Below are positions 44,445 to 52,104 of a DNA stretch of 60,140 nt, in pieces. The stretch lies in assembly GCA_947627985.1 (NCBI GenBank), contig CANQYD010000008.1, positions 1-60,140 of the forward strand, written 5' to 3'. Made by a program: the position numbers and the translations under genes. The notes under the pieces are model-generated. The model was not told where the DNA came from and ran no database searches. It worked only from the letters and a program-made list of their open reading frames with translations. Within the stretch, counting starts at the first letter, position 1, and every line of letters begins with the position of its first letter. The DNA comes from an uncultured Clostridia bacterium (lineage in GTDB: Bacteria; Bacillota; Clostridia; Oscillospirales; Ruminococcaceae).

Positions 44445-44762
44445 AAGACATTCTCCTTTCGTGAGTATTATAATAATGTAAGATGACATGCGGGCTCAAA
44501 ATAAAAAAACGTATGCAAAATCAGCCCGGTCATGTCGGAAATAGAGTGATATAAGCATCGTTTTAATAATGTATATAATATAAAAGTCACTGTGGGAAAA
44601 AATATATAATAAACATTACATTCAGCCTCCGGGTGGGTACACGGGTGCATGGTGATGCAATATACAGATATATTGTATACTTTTTTATCGGATATGTCAA
44701 GAAGTATTTTGAAAAATGTTTGAAATTCGGCGGATTTTTTTAAAAAAGACAGCCCTCGCCTA
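44445..44762. other. Intergenic region between divergent rny and the thr operon
   Basis: About 318 AT-rich bases holding the rny upstream region and no gene; several TATA-like hexamers but no convincing minus-strand promoter pair was found. Confidence 0.5.
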
Positions 44763-44791
44763 TTGACATCTTAAAATTTTCGTGATAAAAT
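44763..44791 (+). promoter_or_regulatory. Promoter of the T-box/threonyl-tRNA synthetase operon
   Basis: TTGACA at 44763-44768 and TAAAAT at 44786-44791, 17-base spacer. Start near 44798, directly before the T-box leader. Confidence 0.8.
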
Positions 44792-44797
44792 CATCGT

Positions 44798-45068
44798 TAA
44801 TAAAGCGATGAAGGGAAACCCCGAGCCGAAGGCTTTTTCAGAGAGCGCCCGCCGGTGTAAAAGGCGCAAAGCCCAAAGCAAGATGAAGAGTATGGATATA
44901 GCACATCTGATTTCTGACATCTGACCTCTGTATTCTAATCGGGCACCTTTCCCCGAGCGCGCCCAATCAGCGCCGGCTGCCGCCGTTACCCGGCTTACGA
45001 GTTACAAACTTGGGTGGAACCGCGGCTATTGCCGCCCCATGAGCCGAAAGCGCTTGTGGGGCGTTTTT
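44798..45068 (+). ncRNA. T-box riboswitch leader, threonine specific
   Basis: Senses uncharged tRNA-Thr and controls the downstream methyltransferase-thrS unit. Stem I base helix GGGAAA (44813-44818) with TTTCCC (44948-44953) closes a specifier loop whose 3' side holds ACC (44945-44947), a Thr codon; CCCGA (44820-44824) pairs with TCGGG (44939-44943) above it. The T-box sequence TGGGTGGAACCGCGG is at 45011-45025. The terminator is CGCCCCA (45033-45039) with TGGGGCG (45057-45063) followed by five T. A heptad repeat lies inside stem I (44907-44941). Confidence 0.88.
44907..44941 (+). repeat. Heptad tandem repeat inside T-box stem I
   Basis: Five 7-base units beginning CT (ctgattt, ctgacat, ctgacct, ctgtatt, ctaatcg), ending in the base that forms the TCGGG stem. 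Confidence 0.8.
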
Positions 45069-45101
45069 GTTTTCCCGCTATCATCAAAGAGGTGATTGTA
45101 C

Positions 45102-45911
45102 ATGAATGATTTATTTCGCGGCTTATTCAACCGTCCGCCCGCGGAAGTGATCTGCGGCGATTACTACTACGGCACCGACGCCGACGCCGACCAATTTGAT
45201 GAAGAGGACCGCGATTATTGGCTCGACAGCCGTTTCCGTGACACATGGTATGATAAGCAGCATGAAAGCCCCGTCCATGAAGAAGTTTTCAATGAAGTCC
45301 GCAGACTGTTTTCCGACGTATCAGCGCCGTTTTTAGAGATCGCCTGCGGTCCCGGAATGGGTCTTGCCCCGATAATTTTAGGCAGCAACCCGAAGCTTGG
45401 CTGTTTGGCGACCGACGCCTGCTCGATTCTTATTGAGGCTTGGCGCGATTATATAAACATGAATCTGCGCGGCTTAAATATCGGTCTTTCGCAGTTCAGC
45501 GTCTTTGATATTCCGCTTATTGACGGCGCTTTTGAAAATGTGACAAGCTACATCGGAGTTTCTTCGACGAGGTCGGGCAAAGAGGGTCAGATAAAAGCGC
45601 TTAAGGAAATCCACCGCGTTTTAAAAGACGGCGGCAGGTTCGTCGCCATTGAAAGCGACGGTTGGAAGGATATTGAAGCGGTAAAAAAGGTCTATGCCTC
45701 GTGGGACCCGCCGCTTTGGAAACCCTACAGCGACGGACCCGGCGAGACGTGGAAAGAGATGTTTATAAGGTGCGGATTTGAAATCGAATCCTGCGACAAG
45801 TCGTACTATCACAAATGGGATAAATCCGACAACGAGTTCGGCAGGCAATCCGAGGGCGTGGGTATCGAAATAGGAGACATCACCACGCTGTATGTTCTGA
45901 GAAAAGTTTAA
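45102..45911 (+). CDS. SAM-dependent methyltransferase
   Basis: 270 aa from an ATG with GAGGTG eight bases before it (the frame is open two codons earlier). Class-I methyltransferase core: motif I FLEIACGPGMGLAPII, the acidic end of strand 2 (LGCLATDACS), then the later strand ending VLKDGGRFVAIES. Substrate unknown. It lies between the Thr T-box and thrS, so it is controlled by tRNA-Thr charging, a feature that is not part of any well-known thr operon. Confidence 0.82.
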   Translation: MNDLFRGLFNRPPAEVICGDYYYGTDADADQFDEEDRDYWLDSRFRDTWYDKQHESPVHEEVFNEVRRLFSDVSAPFLEIACGPGMGLAPIILGSNPKLGCLATDACSILIEAWRDYINMNLRGLNIGLSQFSVFDIPLIDGAFENVTSYIGVSSTRSGKEGQIKALKEIHRVLKDGGRFVAIESDGWKDIEAVKKVYASWDPPLWKPYSDGPGETWKEMFIRCGFEIESCDKSYYHKWDKSDNEFGRQSEGVGIEIGDITTLYVLRKV

Positions 45912-45936
45912 TACTATATAAATAGGAGGATACACA

Positions 45937-47700
45937 ATGAAAGTAATCTATTCAAACGGAACTGTCGGCGAAGCGGCGCCCGAAGAGGAGCTGCACATCT
46001 TAAGACACACCGCGGCGCATATTCTCGCTCAGGCGGTGCAGAGGCTCTGGCCCGAGGCGAAATTTGCCTACGGACCCGCAAACGAGCAGGGGTTTTATTA
46101 TGACATCGACCTCGGCGAAAATTCCGTCGGCGAGGAGGACTTGCCTAAGATCGAGGCGGAGATGAAAAAGATCGTCAAGGAAAATCTCCCGATCAGGCCC
46201 TTTATCCTTCCGCGTGAGGAAGCGGTCGCTTATATGCAGGAAAGAGGGGAGAAGTATAAGGTCGAGCACATCGCCGATCTTCCCGAGGACGCCGTTATAA
46301 GCTTTTACAAGCAGGGGGATTATGTGGATATGTGCATCGGACCGCATCTCACATACACCAAGGGCTTGAAGGCTTTCAAACTGACCGCGGTCTCCGGCGC
46401 ATACTGGAAAAACGACAAGAACAACAAAATGCTGACCCGTATCAAGGGCACCGCGTTTAAAACTCAGCAGGATTTGGACGATTATCTTAAAATGCTCGAA
46501 GAAGCCGAGAAGAGAGATCATCGTAAGATCGGCAAGGAGATGGGGCTCTTTATGCTCGCCGAGGAGGCTCCCGGCTTCCCGTTCTTCCTTCCGAAGGGAA
46601 TGGCTGTAAAAAATGCTCTTATCGACTACTGGCGCGAGCTTCACACCCGCGAGCACTATGTCGAGATTCAGACCCCGATGATAATGAGCCGCAAGCTCTG
46701 GGAGACCTCGGGTCACTGGGATCACTACAAGGACAACATGTATTCCACCGTCATCGACGACGAAATTTTCTGCGTCAAGCCGATGAACTGTCCCGGCGGG
46801 GTCATGGTCTACCGTTCGCAGCCGCATTCCTACCGCGATCTGCCGATAAGAATGGGCGAGCTCGGTCTTGTCCACCGTCATGAACTCAAGGGCACTCTTC
46901 ACGGGCTTTTCCGCGTCAGATGCTTCACCCAGGACGACGCGCATATATTCATGACAAGAGATCAGATCACCGACGAGATAATCGGCGTTGTGAACCTGAT
47001 CGACGAGGTATACAAAAAATTCGGCTTTAAGTACGCGGTCGAGCTCTCCACAAGACCGGAGAATTCGATGGGCTCCGACGAGGACTGGGAAGCCGCCACA
47101 AACGGTCTCAAAAACGCTTTGGAGAAGCTGAATCTGCCCTACACCATCAACGAGGGAGACGGGGCTTTCTACGGTCCGAAGATAGATTTCCACATCGAGG
47201 ACTGCCTCGGGAGATCATGGCAGTGCGGAACGATCCAGCTCGACTTCCAGATGCCTCTCAATTTCAATCTCGAATATGTCGATCAGAACGGCGAAAAGCA
47301 GCGCCCGATCATGATCCACAGGGTCGTGTTCGGCTCCATCGAGAGGTTCATAGGAAACCTCATCGAGCAGTTTGCCGGCAAATTCCCGACGTGGCTTGCG
47401 CCTGTTCAGGCGAAGGTGCTGCTCGTCTCCGAGAAGTGCGCGGACTACGGAAACAAGGTCTACGAGGCTCTCAGGGCTGCAAAGGTTCGTACCGAGCTTG
47501 ATGATCGCAACGAGAAGATCGGGTATATGATCCGCGAGGCGCAGGTGGTCGACCGCGTGCCGTATATGCTGATCGTCGGTCAGAAGGAAGCCGAGGAGGG
47601 CACGGTTTCGGTGAGAAAGCTCGACTCAACCGAGACTCAGACCGTGAAGCTTGAGGATTTTGTGGAGAAGATCACGGAGGAGATCAGGGAGAGGGTTTGA
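45937..47700 (+). CDS. thrS: Threonyl-tRNA synthetase lacking the TGS domain
   Basis: Charges tRNA-Thr. 587 aa, compared with about 635-645 usually. After a short N-terminus (MKVIYSNGTVG) the editing domain starts directly with LRHTAAHILAQAVQRLWPE, the H-x-x-x-H motif; no TGS domain precedes it. The catalytic core is complete: zinc ligand Cys in VKPMNCPGG, motif 2 (GLFRVRCFTQDDAHIF), motif 3 (HRVVFGSIERFIGN) and the anticodon-binding domain ending ITEEIRERV. AGGAGG precedes the ATG. Last gene before a strong terminator; controlled by the T-box. Confidence 0.95.
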   Translation: MKVIYSNGTVGEAAPEEELHILRHTAAHILAQAVQRLWPEAKFAYGPANEQGFYYDIDLGENSVGEEDLPKIEAEMKKIVKENLPIRPFILPREEAVAYMQERGEKYKVEHIADLPEDAVISFYKQGDYVDMCIGPHLTYTKGLKAFKLTAVSGAYWKNDKNNKMLTRIKGTAFKTQQDLDDYLKMLEEAEKRDHRKIGKEMGLFMLAEEAPGFPFFLPKGMAVKNALIDYWRELHTREHYVEIQTPMIMSRKLWETSGHWDHYKDNMYSTVIDDEIFCVKPMNCPGGVMVYRSQPHSYRDLPIRMGELGLVHRHELKGTLHGLFRVRCFTQDDAHIFMTRDQITDEIIGVVNLIDEVYKKFGFKYAVELSTRPENSMGSDEDWEAATNGLKNALEKLNLPYTINEGDGAFYGPKIDFHIEDCLGRSWQCGTIQLDFQMPLNFNLEYVDQNGEKQRPIMIHRVVFGSIERFIGNLIEQFAGKFPTWLAPVQAKVLLVSEKCADYGNKVYEALRAAKVRTELDDRNEKIGYMIREAQVVDRVPYMLIVGQKEAEEGTVSVRKLDSTETQTVKLEDFVEKITEEIRERV

Positions 47701-47733
47701 TTCCCAAGCGTTTTTAGATATTGATTTTTGAAG

Positions 47734-47770
47734 AATCCCCCATTTTGCTGCGGCAAGGCGGGGGATTTTT
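47734..47770 (+). terminator. Terminator after thrS
   Basis: AATCCCCC (47734-47741) with GGGGGATT (47760-47767) and a T-rich tail; the loop holds a further GC pair. Confidence 0.85.
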
Positions 47771-47802
47771 GGGGTATTTTTCTGCGCGAAGGAGGTATAA
47801 TT

Positions 47803-47844
47803 TCCTCATCTGTCCTCCGTTCTCTGCCTTCTGTCCTCTATTCG
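47803..47844 (+). repeat. Heptad tandem repeat upstream of the bile salt hydrolase-like gene
   Basis: Six 7-base units of CTGTCCT type (tcctcat, ctgtcct, ccgttct, ctgcctt, ctgtcct, ctattcg). It ends three bases before the -35 box of the next promoter. Confidence 0.8.
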
Positions 47845-47846
47845 GG

Positions 47847-47875
47847 TTGACTGCCTCCGAAAAATATGCTAAAAT
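47847..47875 (+). promoter_or_regulatory. Promoter of the bile salt hydrolase-like gene
   Basis: TTGACT at 47847-47852 and TAAAAT at 47870-47875 with a 17-base spacer; leader of about 25 bases. Confidence 0.8.
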
Positions 47876-47905
47876 ATATTCAAACAATTCAGGAGGTTGA
47901 AAATT

Positions 47906-48877
47906 ATGTGCACTGCGGCGTCATTCAAAACAAAAGACCACTACTTCGGCAGAAATCTCGACTACGAGTTCTCCTACTGCGAGACCGTCACCGTCACCCC
48001 GAGAAATTTCCCCTTTAAATTCCGCTTCGCCGGCGAGATTTCCCATCACCCCGCGCTCATCGGCATGGCTTTCGTGCAGGAAAATTATCCCTTATATTAC
48101 GACTGCACCAACGAATTCGGGCTGTCGATCGCCGGGCTGAATTTCCCGGGATATGCCGACTACAAGCCGATTTGCGACGGTGCCGACAACATCGCGCCCT
48201 TTGAGTTCATTCCGTGGGTGATGTGCCGCTGCAAGACCGTTTCGGAAGTCAAAGAGCTGCTTTCCCATACGAATATTGCCGCGGTCAATTTCAGCGACGC
48301 TCTTCCCGCGTCCCCTCTTCATTGGATGATCTCCGACCGCGACGAGACCGTCGTGGTGGAGTCGGTGAAGGACGGGATCAAGATCTACGACAACCCGACC
48401 AAGGTGATGACTAACAGCCCGCAGTTCGACTATCATCTTCTAAATATTACAAATTATCTCAGCAGTACCCGAGAGGACGTGACCTCGAGATTTGCCGACT
48501 GCATCGACCTGAAACCCTTCAGCAGAGGGATCGGCAGCTTCGGGATACCGGGTGATCTTTCGAGCGCTTCGAGATTTGTAAAGGCGGCTTTTACGCGGCT
48601 CAACTCGGTCTGCGGCGATTCCGAGGAGGAAAGCGTCTCGCAGTTTATGCATATCCTCGCCTCCGTCGCGCAGCAAAAGGGCTGCTGCCGGGTCGAGAAG
48701 GGTTTTGAGTACACCATCTACTCCTCCTGCTGCAATACAGATAAGGGGATTTATTATTATAATACTTATGAAAATTCCGCCCTCAGCGCCGTCGATATGC
48801 ACAGGGAAGACCTCGACGGCACCGGGCTTGTGAGCTATCCGCTGAATGAGAAGATGGCGGTGACGTTCCAGAATTAG
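47906..48877 (+). CDS. cbh: Choloylglycine hydrolase family enzyme (bile salt hydrolase-like)
   Basis: Linear amide C-N hydrolase, 323 aa, starting MCTAAS: Cys2 becomes the N-terminal nucleophile once Met is removed, which fixes the start at this ATG (AGGAGG upstream). Other family residues are in place: Arg16 and Asp19 in GRNLDYEFSYCE, Asn in DCTNEFGLSIAGLN, Asn in VMTNSPQFDYH and Arg in SASRFVKAAFTRLN. These match bile salt hydrolases better than penicillin V acylases, so deconjugation of glycine or taurine bile salts is likely, but acylases cannot be excluded. Single-gene unit with its own promoter. The stop codon TAG begins a heptad repeat. Confidence 0.87.
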   Translation: MCTAASFKTKDHYFGRNLDYEFSYCETVTVTPRNFPFKFRFAGEISHHPALIGMAFVQENYPLYYDCTNEFGLSIAGLNFPGYADYKPICDGADNIAPFEFIPWVMCRCKTVSEVKELLSHTNIAAVNFSDALPASPLHWMISDRDETVVVESVKDGIKIYDNPTKVMTNSPQFDYHLLNITNYLSSTREDVTSRFADCIDLKPFSRGIGSFGIPGDLSSASRFVKAAFTRLNSVCGDSEEESVSQFMHILASVAQQKGCCRVEKGFEYTIYSSCCNTDKGIYYYNTYENSALSAVDMHREDLDGTGLVSYPLNEKMAVTFQN

Positions 48878-48917
48878 AGATCAGAAATTAGAGGATAGAT
48901 GTTAGATTTTGAAATTA
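48876..48917 (+). repeat. Heptad tandem repeat on the stop codon of the bile salt hydrolase-like gene
   Basis: Units agagatc, agaaatt, agaggat, agatgtt, agatttt and a last degenerate unit. The first unit shares its bases with the stop codon TAG. Confidence 0.85.
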
Positions 48918-48929
48918 GGAGAGGATTTC

Positions 48930-49100
48930 TTAACCTAACCCCTGACTGCGACAAAAGCTCTCAGAGCACGGGCAATCTTGCATTTTTGATTGCGAAGTGC
49001 GATGAGAAAGTTTTTGTGCAAGTCATGCCCCATCCCCCCTTTAGGGGGATGGGGTCTCTTTACTGTAAGTTTGCGCAAAAGTAAACCGGGGGGAGGGGGT
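48930..49100 (+). repeat. Intergenic repeat block C, copy 1
   Basis: CCCCTGACTGCGACAAAAG, the hairpin-like ATTGCGAAGTGCGATGAG core, CATCCCCC/GGGGGATG and CTGTAAGTTTGCGCAAAAG. Closely related blocks are at 51640-51800 (inverted), partly at 59836-59945 and 17065-17105. Confidence 0.8.
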
Positions 49101-49362
49101 ATGCTTCAAACAGCATGAGTTCATTTTCCGGCGGGAAAATGAACGAATACCTTTTAACAATGGGTAGGGTAGGGCGGGGACTACTGTTTAATATTTAAGC
49201 CGTTGTTTAATTTCTTCCGACGCCGCTACTATATTGGGGACAACCCTTACAGGGTTTTCCCGCAGACACGGGGTTTTGTCTGCGAAACAACCGAGGCGGG
49301 CGTTTCCGCCGAGGACAGTTGAGCAGGAACAAAACCAGCTTCTGCTTGCCCCTTTTCCGGCT

Positions 49363-49575
49363 GTGGGGCACCCCTGCGGGGTTCCCCACACCCCTCCGGC
49401 TTCGGGCGACTTCGTCGCCCTCTTTGAAGGCAAATAAAAGGAAAAAGGACAGCTTTCACTGTCCTTTTTGCGGGGATTTCGCGCTCTGCGGAGCGCGACC
49501 AAGGGCTCCGCCCTTGGATTCCGCAAGCCCTTTAAAAAGGGCTTGATCCTAAACTTGACTTGTCCCGCTTAAGGT
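49363..49575 (-). repeat. Modular hairpin repeat block A, copy 3 (inverted) plus flanking pieces
   Basis: Same order as the copy at 19921 but reversed: GGGCGAC/GTCGCCC, AAAAAGGACAG/CTGTCCTTTTT (49442-49469), CGCGCTC/GAGCGCG, CCAAGGGC/GCCCTTGG and the AAGCCC palindrome followed by TTGATCCTAAAC. The 5' flank repeats the GGGGCACCCCTGCGGGG piece of the tandem repeat at 17216. Together with block C and two heptad tracts it fills the 738-base gap 48878-49615, which has no gene. Confidence 0.85.
49442..49469. terminator. Bidirectional terminator within repeat block A copy 3
   Basis: AAAAAGGACAG/CTGTCCTTTTT with a 6-base loop; can end the minus-strand sigma/anti-sigma operon. Confidence 0.7.
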
Positions 49576-49587
49576 TTGGTGCAGGAT

Positions 49588-49620
49588 CTATCTTCTACCT
49601 TCTGACCTCTACCCCCTAAG
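49588..49620 (-). repeat. Heptad tandem repeat on the stop codon of the anti-sigma-like gene
   Basis: Plus-strand units ctatctt, ctacctt, ctgacct, ctacccc, then cta that is the complement of the stop codon TAG. Confidence 0.8.
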
Positions 49621-50488
49621 CAAACAGCTCGCCCACGTCGCTGCCGATCTCGAACTCGGTCTGCCAGCTGCCGGTGATCTCAAGAGGCTGGTCGCCTTTT
49701 GAATTCATCACAAGCTTATCGACGTCGAGCGTGTAAACTCCCTCGCGAAGGGAATCGCGCGACTCGATAAGATACAGCATATCCCCCGTCACAACGTCGC
49801 GATAGCCCTCCAGATACTCGATCTCGATCTCCTGCGTCTCGCCGTCGCTCGGGGTCACGACGGTGTAGCTCTGCTCGCCGGTTTTTTCAAGATTTTCCGC
49901 ATTTATGCGAAATTTGACGACCCCGTCGCCTGCTTCGGGATCGCTGCCGTCGAGCGTCACCCAAACCGTGTCGACGTCCGGCGTGACGTCCCCCTCTACC
50001 TCATAACTGACGACGGTCCCGTTGCTGTCAGCTTCGATCTCGCCGACATATTTATAGGTCATCGCCGTCGAATATGCCTCGCTGCCGTCGCTTTTGATGA
50101 CGACTTTGCCGTCGCTGTCGGTGACGGTGTAGGACAGCAGATCGAGCTTGGCGCCGTTTTGAATCTCGCGATAGGGCTCGGCGTCGGGGTTGGTGATGTC
50201 AAAATCAACATCTACCCGACCGTCTTTAAATCCCGCAAATTTTATCGAGAGATCATCGCTCGCGTCCTCATACCGGGTGCCGGTGACGGTCCCGAAGATA
50301 TTTTTGACATTGACAAAATGCCCGCCGACAGCTGCGACTGCGGACGTCGCACATAAAACCGCCGCCAGCGACGCCGCCATTATCCCAATCTTAACGGGTT
50401 TGCGCTTTTTGGGGGAAGCCTCCGAAGCGGCACTGATCATCGCGCCGTCGATATAATCCAAAGCGTCGGAAATATTTTCCTTATTCAT
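49616..50488 (-). CDS. Membrane protein with extracellular beta domain, probable anti-sigma partner
   Basis: 290 aa from the ATG at 50488 (AAGGAG eight bases upstream; an in-frame GTG is closer and unlikely). About 35 cytoplasmic residues (NKENISDALDYIDGAMISAA), one membrane helix (IGIMAASLAAVLCATSAVAA) and an extracellular beta-rich domain of about 230 residues resembling DUF4179-type proteins. It directly follows an ECF sigma factor gene (overlap of four bases), the classic arrangement for sigma/anti-sigma pairs. It has no obvious ZAS zinc motif, so it may be of another anti-sigma type. Confidence 0.7.
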   Translation of the reverse strand: MNKENISDALDYIDGAMISAASEASPKKRKPVKIGIMAASLAAVLCATSAVAAVGGHFVNVKNIFGTVTGTRYEDASDDLSIKFAGFKDGRVDVDFDITNPDAEPYREIQNGAKLDLLSYTVTDSDGKVVIKSDGSEAYSTAMTYKYVGEIEADSNGTVVSYEVEGDVTPDVDTVWVTLDGSDPEAGDGVVKFRINAENLEKTGEQSYTVVTPSDGETQEIEIEYLEGYRDVVTGDMLYLIESRDSLREGVYTLDVDKLVMNSKGDQPLEITGSWQTEFEIGSDVGELFA

Positions 50489-51042
50489 ATATAACACTCC
50501 TTTTCAAGCCTTGCTCTGAGCTTTTTTCTCAGGCGGAATAAAATGCTCTTGACCTTTTCCTCGCTCACGGAGAGCTTTTTGGATATCTCCGCGATCGGCT
50601 CTGCGAAGTAATACCGAAGGACGAAGATATTCCGCTGTTCATCATTCAGATCGAGGAGCCAGCCGTTTATCACCCGACCGAGATCACGCGATTCGACCTG
50701 ATCTTCGGGATCGTCTCCGCCGGGAATTATCTCGGAAAGCTCATCCAAAGACACTGCATACTCCGATGCCCTGCGTTTTTCGCGGGATTTTGCTCGGAGG
50801 ATATCTATCGCCGACCTGCGCAAAATCTTGAGAAGGAAGGTCTTTAAGTCGTCCGGTCGGTTCGGGGGTATCGCATTCCACACTCCCATAAGCGCGTCGG
50901 ACAGGGCTTCCTCGGAGTCGAGCGTATCCCCCAAAATGTTGTAGGCGGTCTTTAAAAGGTATCTGCCGTAGGCTTCACGGCATTCCCCGACAGCCCGCTC
51001 GTCACGCTCAAGGAACATCGCGACAATCTCTTCGTCCTGCAT
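50485..51042 (-). CDS. ECF-type RNA polymerase sigma factor
   Basis: 185 aa from the ATG with AAGGAG upstream. The frame is open about 97 codons further but that part is low-complexity and belongs to the intergenic repeat. Region 2 (SEEALSDALMGVWNAI, LKTFLLKILRRSAIDILRAK) and region 4 (LNDEQRNIFVLRYYFAEPIAEISKKLSVS followed by VKSILFRLRKKLRA) are both present and separated by an acidic linker. Co-transcribed with the membrane anti-sigma-like protein. The regulon is unknown. Confidence 0.88.
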   Translation of the reverse strand: MQDEEIVAMFLERDERAVGECREAYGRYLLKTAYNILGDTLDSEEALSDALMGVWNAIPPNRPDDLKTFLLKILRRSAIDILRAKSREKRRASEYAVSLDELSEIIPGGDDPEDQVESRDLGRVINGWLLDLNDEQRNIFVLRYYFAEPIAEISKKLSVSEEKVKSILFRLRKKLRARLEKECYI

Positions 51043-51178
51043 TTCATTACTCCTTTTTTGTTTTTCAGGCGCCTGTACCTTATATCTCGACAAATGGTGC
51101 GTCGGGGTTGCGGGGTGAGGGATATTTTTGGGGCATGGGATAAGAAATCGGGCTGCGGGAGAACGGCGGGGGGTGCGG

Positions 51179-51263
51179 GGCGAAGCCCCCGGCGCCGAAG
51201 GCGCCGGCTTCCTCCGCGAAGCGGAGGAAGCGCCCGCGCGCTTGCGCGCGGGCGGGCTTCGCC
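51179..51263. repeat. Cloverleaf hairpin repeat 1
   Basis: An outer stem GGCGAAGCCC (51179-51188) / GGGCTTCGCC (51254-51263) encloses three adjoining hairpins: CCGGCGCC-GAA-GGCGCCGG, CTTCCTCCGC-GAA-GCGGAGGAAG and CGCCCGCGCG-CTTG-CGCGCGGGCG. All stems are perfect and there are almost no spacer bases. Confidence 0.88.
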
Positions 51264-51581
51264 TTGTGCCTACTGTAAGTTTTTGCAAAGGTCCGGCGGG
51301 AGCACTCAGCCTTGCAGGTCGGATTCTGCACAAGGTTTGTGCTGTGGCGGGACGGGAGGTGTGTAATTGTGGGGAGGATTTCGTTCTCTCGGCATTTGGT
51401 AAAAGGGGCTTCGTTTTTTGCAGTATTGGTAAAATTTAGCTTGCCAAGTCTTGTATAAAAGGTGGTGTATCATTTTGGCAGTAATGTTTGACCCAAGTCT
51501 TAGCTAAAAGATGTTACAACATTTTGCGGCGGTATTGTCTTATTCCCGCCCGCCGCGACCTTGGTCAATTGGTCAAAAGGT

Positions 51582-51617
51582 ATTCCCACCATTTTGCAGG
51601 GGCAAAATGGTGGGAAT
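51582..51617. repeat. 16-bp perfect inverted repeat
   Basis: ATTCCCACCATTTTGC and GCAAAATGGTGGGAAT around an AGGG loop; no T-run follows, so not a standard terminator. Preceded by TTGGTCAATTGGTCAA, a direct 8-bp repeat. Confidence 0.8.
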
Positions 51618-51639
51618 GCTATTATAAGCAGACCCCCAC

Positions 51640-51800
51640 CCCCGGATTACTTTTGCACAGACTTATAGTTAAGCGCAGCCCCTCCCCCTAAAAGGGGGAG
51701 GGGGTATGACTTGCGCAAAAACTTGCTCATCGCACTTCGCAATCGAAAATGCAAGATTGCTCGTGCTCTGAGAGTTTTTGTCGCAAGTCAGGGGTGAGGG
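51640..51800 (-). repeat. Intergenic repeat block C, copy 2 (inverted)
   Basis: Reverse complement of the block at 48930-49100, including CTTTTGCACAGACTTATAG, CCCTCCCCCTAAAAGGGGGA, the CGCACTTCGCAATCG core and CGCAAGTCAGGGG. Confidence 0.8.
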
Positions 51801-51914
51801 TGGTACAAAATTTGCAGTAAGCTTTCTGCTTCTATCAAAAGTCGGGATTAGATGGAAGGCTTGTCTGACAGGGTCTGTTGCCCCTACCGAACCTTGGTAG
51901 GAGCAGAAGGCTCT

Positions 51915-51991
51915 GGGCGAAGCCCCGCTGCCGAAGGCAGCGCGCCGACGCTTCGCGTCGGCGGTGCGACTTCGTCGCACGGGCTTCGCCC
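51915..51991. repeat. Cloverleaf hairpin repeat 2
   Basis: Outer stem GGGCGAAGCCC (51915-51925) / GGGCTTCGCCC (51981-51991) encloses CGCTGCC-GAA-GGCAGCG, CGCCGACGC-TTC-GCGTCGGCG and GTGCGAC-TTC-GTCGCAC, with no bases left over. Same outer stem as cloverleaf 1 but different inner stems. Confidence 0.9.
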
Positions 51992-52104
51992 TTCCCCCAC
52001 CTTTCCCACAAACTCCTCCCAAATCCACATCGCCCCGAGTCCGCACTAAGCCTTCCCATCCCACTCATCCCGCTCAGAGGCACCTCGGTAAAAAGCCCCC
52101 GCTT

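Larger units (their letters stand above)
51043..52104. other. About 1-kb repeat-filled region between sigma factor and bioY genes
   Basis: No gene. Contains cloverleaf 1 (51179-51263), a stretch starting ACTGTAAGTTTTTGCAAAGG, a 16-bp palindrome (51582-51617), block C copy 2 inverted (51640-51800) and cloverleaf 2 (51915-51991). Open frames are artefacts of G/C-rich repeats. Confidence 0.75.

Noticed and set aside
46000-47193. Open frame of 397 codons antisense to thrS
   Set aside because: The threonyl-tRNA synthetase motifs are unambiguous on the other strand; this frame is a shadow.
51179-51263. tRNA or tmRNA (cloverleaf shape)
   Set aside because: Stems are too long and too perfect, with no anticodon loop, T-loop or CCA; it is a repeat, not a tRNA.
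51043-51333. N-terminal extension of the sigma factor by about 97 residues
   Set aside because: The added part is Ala/Arg/Pro low complexity from the cloverleaf repeat; the ATG at 51042 has a good AAGGAG and gives a normal sigma factor.
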